A stretch of 64,000 bases of DNA, from NCBI RefSeq assembly GCF_009931115.1, contig NZ_CP047491.1, positions 1,687,501 through 1,751,500 on the forward strand, in the 5' to 3' direction. The DNA comes from Microbulbifer hydrolyticus. GTDB taxonomy: Bacteria > Pseudomonadota > Gammaproteobacteria > Pseudomonadales > Cellvibrionaceae. Below are positions 60,945 to 64,000 of the stretch, piece after piece. Numbering within the stretch: the first letter of the stretch is position 1; each line of letters starts with the position of its first letter. Both the position numbers and the translations under genes were made by a program. Under the pieces are notes generated by a model, which was not told where the DNA came from, made no database searches, and was given only the letters and a program-made list of their open reading frames with translations.

Positions 60945-63900
60945 ATGCGTTTGAAGTGCATCAAGCTGGCCGGATTCAAATCCTTTGTAGATCCGACCAC
61001 CGTCTACTTCCCCTCCAACCTCAGCGCCGTGGTCGGCCCCAATGGTTGTGGCAAGTCCAACACCATCGATGCGGTGCGCTGGGTGATGGGTGAATCCTCC
61101 GCGAAAAACCTCCGCGGCGACTCCATGACCGACGTCATTTTCAATGGCTCCAGCGGTCGCAAGCCTGTGGGCCAGGCCTCCATCGAACTGGTATTCGATA
61201 ACTCCGAGGGCAAGCTGACCGGAGAGTATGCTGCGTTCAGTGAAATCTCCGTCAAGCGCAAGGTGACCCGCGACGCCCAGAACAACTACTACCTGAACGG
61301 CGAGAAGTGCCGTCGCCGGGATGTGACCGACCTGTTCCTGGGTACCGGTCTCGGCCCGCGCAGTTACGCCATCATCGAACAGGGCATGATCTCCAAGTTG
61401 ATCGAGGCCAAGCCGGAAGAGTTGCGGGTTTTCATCGAGGAAGCGGCGGGCATTTCCAAGTACAAGGAGCGCCGGCGCGATACCGAAAACCGTATGCGTC
61501 GCACCAAGGAAAACCTGGAGCGTCTCACCGATATCCGCGACGAGCTGGACCGGCAGCTGGCACGCCTGGAGCGGCAGTCTGCGGCTGCGGAAAAATACAG
61601 CCGCTTCAAGGACGAGGAGCGCACGCACAAAGCGCACCTGCAGGCACTCAAATACAAAGACCTCGACGATCAGGCCAAGGCCAAGCAGCAGCAGATTGGC
61701 GAGCTGGAACTCACCGTGGAAGAGCTGGTCACCCGTCAGGTGAGTTGCGATACCGGTATCGAAGAGCAGCGCGTGGCCTACCACGACCTGTCCGACGCAT
61801 TTAACGAGGTGCAGGGCCGCTTCTACTCCGTAGGTGCGGACATCGCGCGTCTGGAACAGAGCATTTCCCACGCGCGCGAGCGCAACACCCAGCTACAGAC
61901 CGATTATTCCCGCACCGAGCAGGAATACAGCGAGTCCCAGTCCCTGCTCGCAGCAGACGAGGAAAAGGCGGTGGAGTTCGATGCGGAACTCGAAGTCATC
62001 GTGCCGGATCTTGAGATGGTGCAGGCTGCCGAAGAAGAGTCGGCGCAAACGCTGCTGACCGCCGAAGATCAGATGCGCGATTGGCAGAATGAGTGGGACC
62101 AGTTCAACCAGGGCGCGTCCGGCTCGCGCCAGAAGGCGGAAGTCCAGCAGTCCCGCATCCAGCACCTGGAAACCTCTACCCAGCGCCTGCAGGATCGCAT
62201 CAGCAAGCTGCAGGGCGAGCGCGAGAGTCTGTCTGCCTCCGGTGACGACAGTGAACTCGAGCAGCAGAATGAAGAGCTGGCGGAGTTGGAAATGCAGCTG
62301 GCGGAACTCCGCGAGTCCATTTCCGAGCAGGTAGAGCAGCTGGCCGAATTGCGCCGGCAGGAAACCGACGTCGCCGCCGAACTGGATAAAGAACGCCTGC
62401 AACTGCAGACCAGTCGCGGCCGCCAGGCCTCTTTGGAAGCGCTGCAGCAGGCTGCCATGGGGCAGGGCAAATCCGTAGCCAGCTGGCTGGAGCAGCAGGG
62501 GCTGCACGATCGCCCGCGCCTGGCGGAGCAGATCAGTGCCCGGAGCGGGTGGGAAACAGCGGTGGAAACCGTACTCGGCACCCAGCTGCAGGCGGTATGC
62601 ATTGACCAGATCGAGTCCCTGAAAGAATCCCTCGCCAGCTTCGATGGCGGCCAGGCCGTGTTTGTCGATGGTCACAGCGTTGCGCCGGCCTCTACAGGCA
62701 GCCTGCCCAAGTTGGCCGACGTGATAGATGGGCCCGGGTCCCTAAGCGGACTGGTGGACGGTATCTATACCGCGGAAGACCTGAACGCAGCACTGGCCCA
62801 GCGCGACCAGCTGCGCGCGGGCGAATCCATTGTTACCCGCGACGGCCTCTGGCTCGGCCCCAACTGGTTGCGTGTCAGCCGCGGCGCCGATGCCGAAGCC
62901 GGCGTGCTCGCGCGCAAGCAGGAACTGGAAAGCCTGGAGCAGTCCCTGGCCGAATGCGAAGCGCGCATCGAAGAATTCTCTGAGCAGCGCGAACAGCTGC
63001 GCACCCGCGCTGGTGAGCTGGAGTCGGGAATAGAGCAGTCCCGCAACAACGCGGAGCAGTTGAATCGCCGCGCCGGCGACCTGCGCAGCCAGCTCTCGGC
63101 ACAGCGCGCGCGTCAGGAGCAGATGGACGAGCGTCGCCGTCGCATCGAGCAGGAAATAACCGAAGTCAAAGAACAGAAAGAGATGGAGTCCGAAGCCATC
63201 TCTGAGGCGCGGATTGAGCTGCAGGAAGCGGTTGAGGCTATGAGCGACGACACCGATCGTCGCGAGTCCCTGCTTGCCCGCCGCGAAGAGCTGCGCGAAG
63301 CACTGGATGCCGCACGCCAGCGTGCCCGTGAAGATAAAGATCGTGCTCACGAGCTGGCGATGCGCGAACAGTCTGTACGTACCCAGAAAGTATCCCTTGA
63401 ACGCACGCTACAGGTTCTGCGCGAGCAGGTAGAGCGCCTGCAGGAGCGCCGTGAGCAGCTGAAACTGCAGATGGAGGAGGCGCAGGACCCGTCGCAGGAC
63501 TTTCAGGCCGAGCTCGAGGAAAAACTTGCGCAGCGTATCGAGGTGGAAAACGAACTCGGCGAAGCGCGCAAAAAACTCGAAGAAGTGGAGTCCGGCCTGC
63601 GCAACCAGGAGCAGGAACGGCACAAAGCGGAGTCCGCGCTGCAGGGCGTACGGGCCCAGCTGGAACAGCAGCGCCTGGTTGCCCAGACCCTGGAAACCCA
63701 GCGCGGCGGCCTGGTAGAGCAATTGCGTGAAGCGGATCACGATGTGGAAGCACTTCTCGAGGAACTCCCGGAAGAGCTGACCATCGAAGCAGTACAACAG
63801 GATATCGAGCTGGTGGCTGCGCGTATCTCCCGTCTTGGTCCGATCAACCTGGCGGCTATCGACGAATACAAGCAGGAATCCGAGCGCAAGCACTACCTGG

Positions 63901-64000
63901 ATCGTCAGTATGCCGACCTGACCGATGCGCTGGAGACGCTGGAAAACGCGATCCGCCGTATTGATAAAGAAACCCGCACCCGATTCAAGGAGACCTTCGA
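60945..64000 (+). CDS. smc: Chromosome segregation ATPase Smc (3' partial)
   Basis: SMC condensin subunit, 1018 codons visible before the right edge. MRLKCIKLAGFKSFVDPT opens the head domain; Walker A GPNGCGKSN is near residue 32. A long coiled coil follows from about 165, the hinge lies near 515-660 (WLEQQGLHDRPRLAEQI, GIYTAEDLNAAL), then the second coiled coil up to LAAIDEYKQESERKHYLD. The C-terminal ATPase half is outside the window. The frame has no stop, so it runs through the edge. The 227 bases before it hold no gene. Confidence 0.96.
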   Translation, partial: MRLKCIKLAGFKSFVDPTTVYFPSNLSAVVGPNGCGKSNTIDAVRWVMGESSAKNLRGDSMTDVIFNGSSGRKPVGQASIELVFDNSEGKLTGEYAAFSEISVKRKVTRDAQNNYYLNGEKCRRRDVTDLFLGTGLGPRSYAIIEQGMISKLIEAKPEELRVFIEEAAGISKYKERRRDTENRMRRTKENLERLTDIRDELDRQLARLERQSAAAEKYSRFKDEERTHKAHLQALKYKDLDDQAKAKQQQIGELELTVEELVTRQVSCDTGIEEQRVAYHDLSDAFNEVQGRFYSVGADIARLEQSISHARERNTQLQTDYSRTEQEYSESQSLLAADEEKAVEFDAELEVIVPDLEMVQAAEEESAQTLLTAEDQMRDWQNEWDQFNQGASGSRQKAEVQQSRIQHLETSTQRLQDRISKLQGERESLSASGDDSELEQQNEELAELEMQLAELRESISEQVEQLAELRRQETDVAAELDKERLQLQTSRGRQASLEALQQAAMGQGKSVASWLEQQGLHDRPRLAEQISARSGWETAVETVLGTQLQAVCIDQIESLKESLASFDGGQAVFVDGHSVAPASTGSLPKLADVIDGPGSLSGLVDGIYTAEDLNAALAQRDQLRAGESIVTRDGLWLGPNWLRVSRGADAEAGVLARKQELESLEQSLAECEARIEEFSEQREQLRTRAGELESGIEQSRNNAEQLNRRAGDLRSQLSAQRARQEQMDERRRRIEQEITEVKEQKEMESEAISEARIELQEAVEAMSDDTDRRESLLARREELREALDAARQRAREDKDRAHELAMREQSVRTQKVSLERTLQVLREQVERLQERREQLKLQMEEAQDPSQDFQAELEEKLAQRIEVENELGEARKKLEEVESGLRNQEQERHKAESALQGVRAQLEQQRLVAQTLETQRGGLVEQLREADHDVEALLEELPEELTIEAVQQDIELVAARISRLGPINLAAIDEYKQESERKHYLDRQYADLTDALETLENAIRRIDKETRTRFKETF

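Noticed and set aside
1..64000. CRISPR arrays, insertion sequences, prophage, integrase or attachment sites at the tRNA genes
   Set aside because: No spaced repeats, transposase, integrase or tRNA-end duplication were seen; absence is judged by reading only.

Overview
The window looks like chromosomal DNA of a marine-type gammaproteobacterium. I infer the Cellvibrionales / Microbulbifer neighbourhood from three things: a large Oar-like TonB-dependent receptor, a system I ccm operon, and many secreted lipoproteins. This is an impression, not a computed placement. G+C looks mid-to-upper 50s percent by eye. I see no phage, insertion sequence, CRISPR array or replication origin.

Bases 1-41,524 read as one large locus for scavenging and breaking down peptidoglycan. 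In order it holds: a two-domain GH3 N-acetylglucosaminidase (cut by the left edge); a five-gene D-glutamate / 5-oxoproline operon (amidase, DUF1445, pxpB, pxpC, DUF4392); a minus-strand operon of MFS transporter, M1 peptidase, NlpC-like lipoprotein and AmiD-like amidase; a 0.9 kb non-coding region; the TonB-dependent receptor; an NlpC/P60 endopeptidase, L-Ala-D/L-Glu epimerase and RpiR regulator; a secreted transglutaminase-like protein; a run of serine hydrolase, LD-carboxypeptidase, NhaC-type transporter, PLP decarboxylase, D-Ala-D-Ala dipeptidase fused to NamZ, NagX-like protein and GlcDEF; a secreted barrel-plus-C39-like protein; and murQ, a sugar kinase and a sodium/solute symporter, divergent from a second RpiR regulator.

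Together the genes could open the glycan chain, free the stem peptide, trim and epimerise it, import the pieces and catabolise GlcNAc, MurNAc, D-lactate, D-Ala and D-Glu. A fate for meso-DAP (the PLP decarboxylase) is speculative. A GGAATA-N3-TATTCC-like palindrome, or its half-sites, recurs at four promoters of the locus and is a candidate operator for the RpiR proteins.

Bases 41,525-64,000 are ordinary chromosome: an RND efflux pump and adaptor; an isoaspartyl peptidase; a 2OG-Fe(II) oxygenase-like protein; tRNA-Arg(CCT); a PA3496-family small protein; an HsbA/HsbR-like partner-switching pair; ccmABCDEFG; yigZ; a convergent tRNA-Val/tRNA-Asp operon; ccmH-ccmI; and the start of smc, cut by the right edge.
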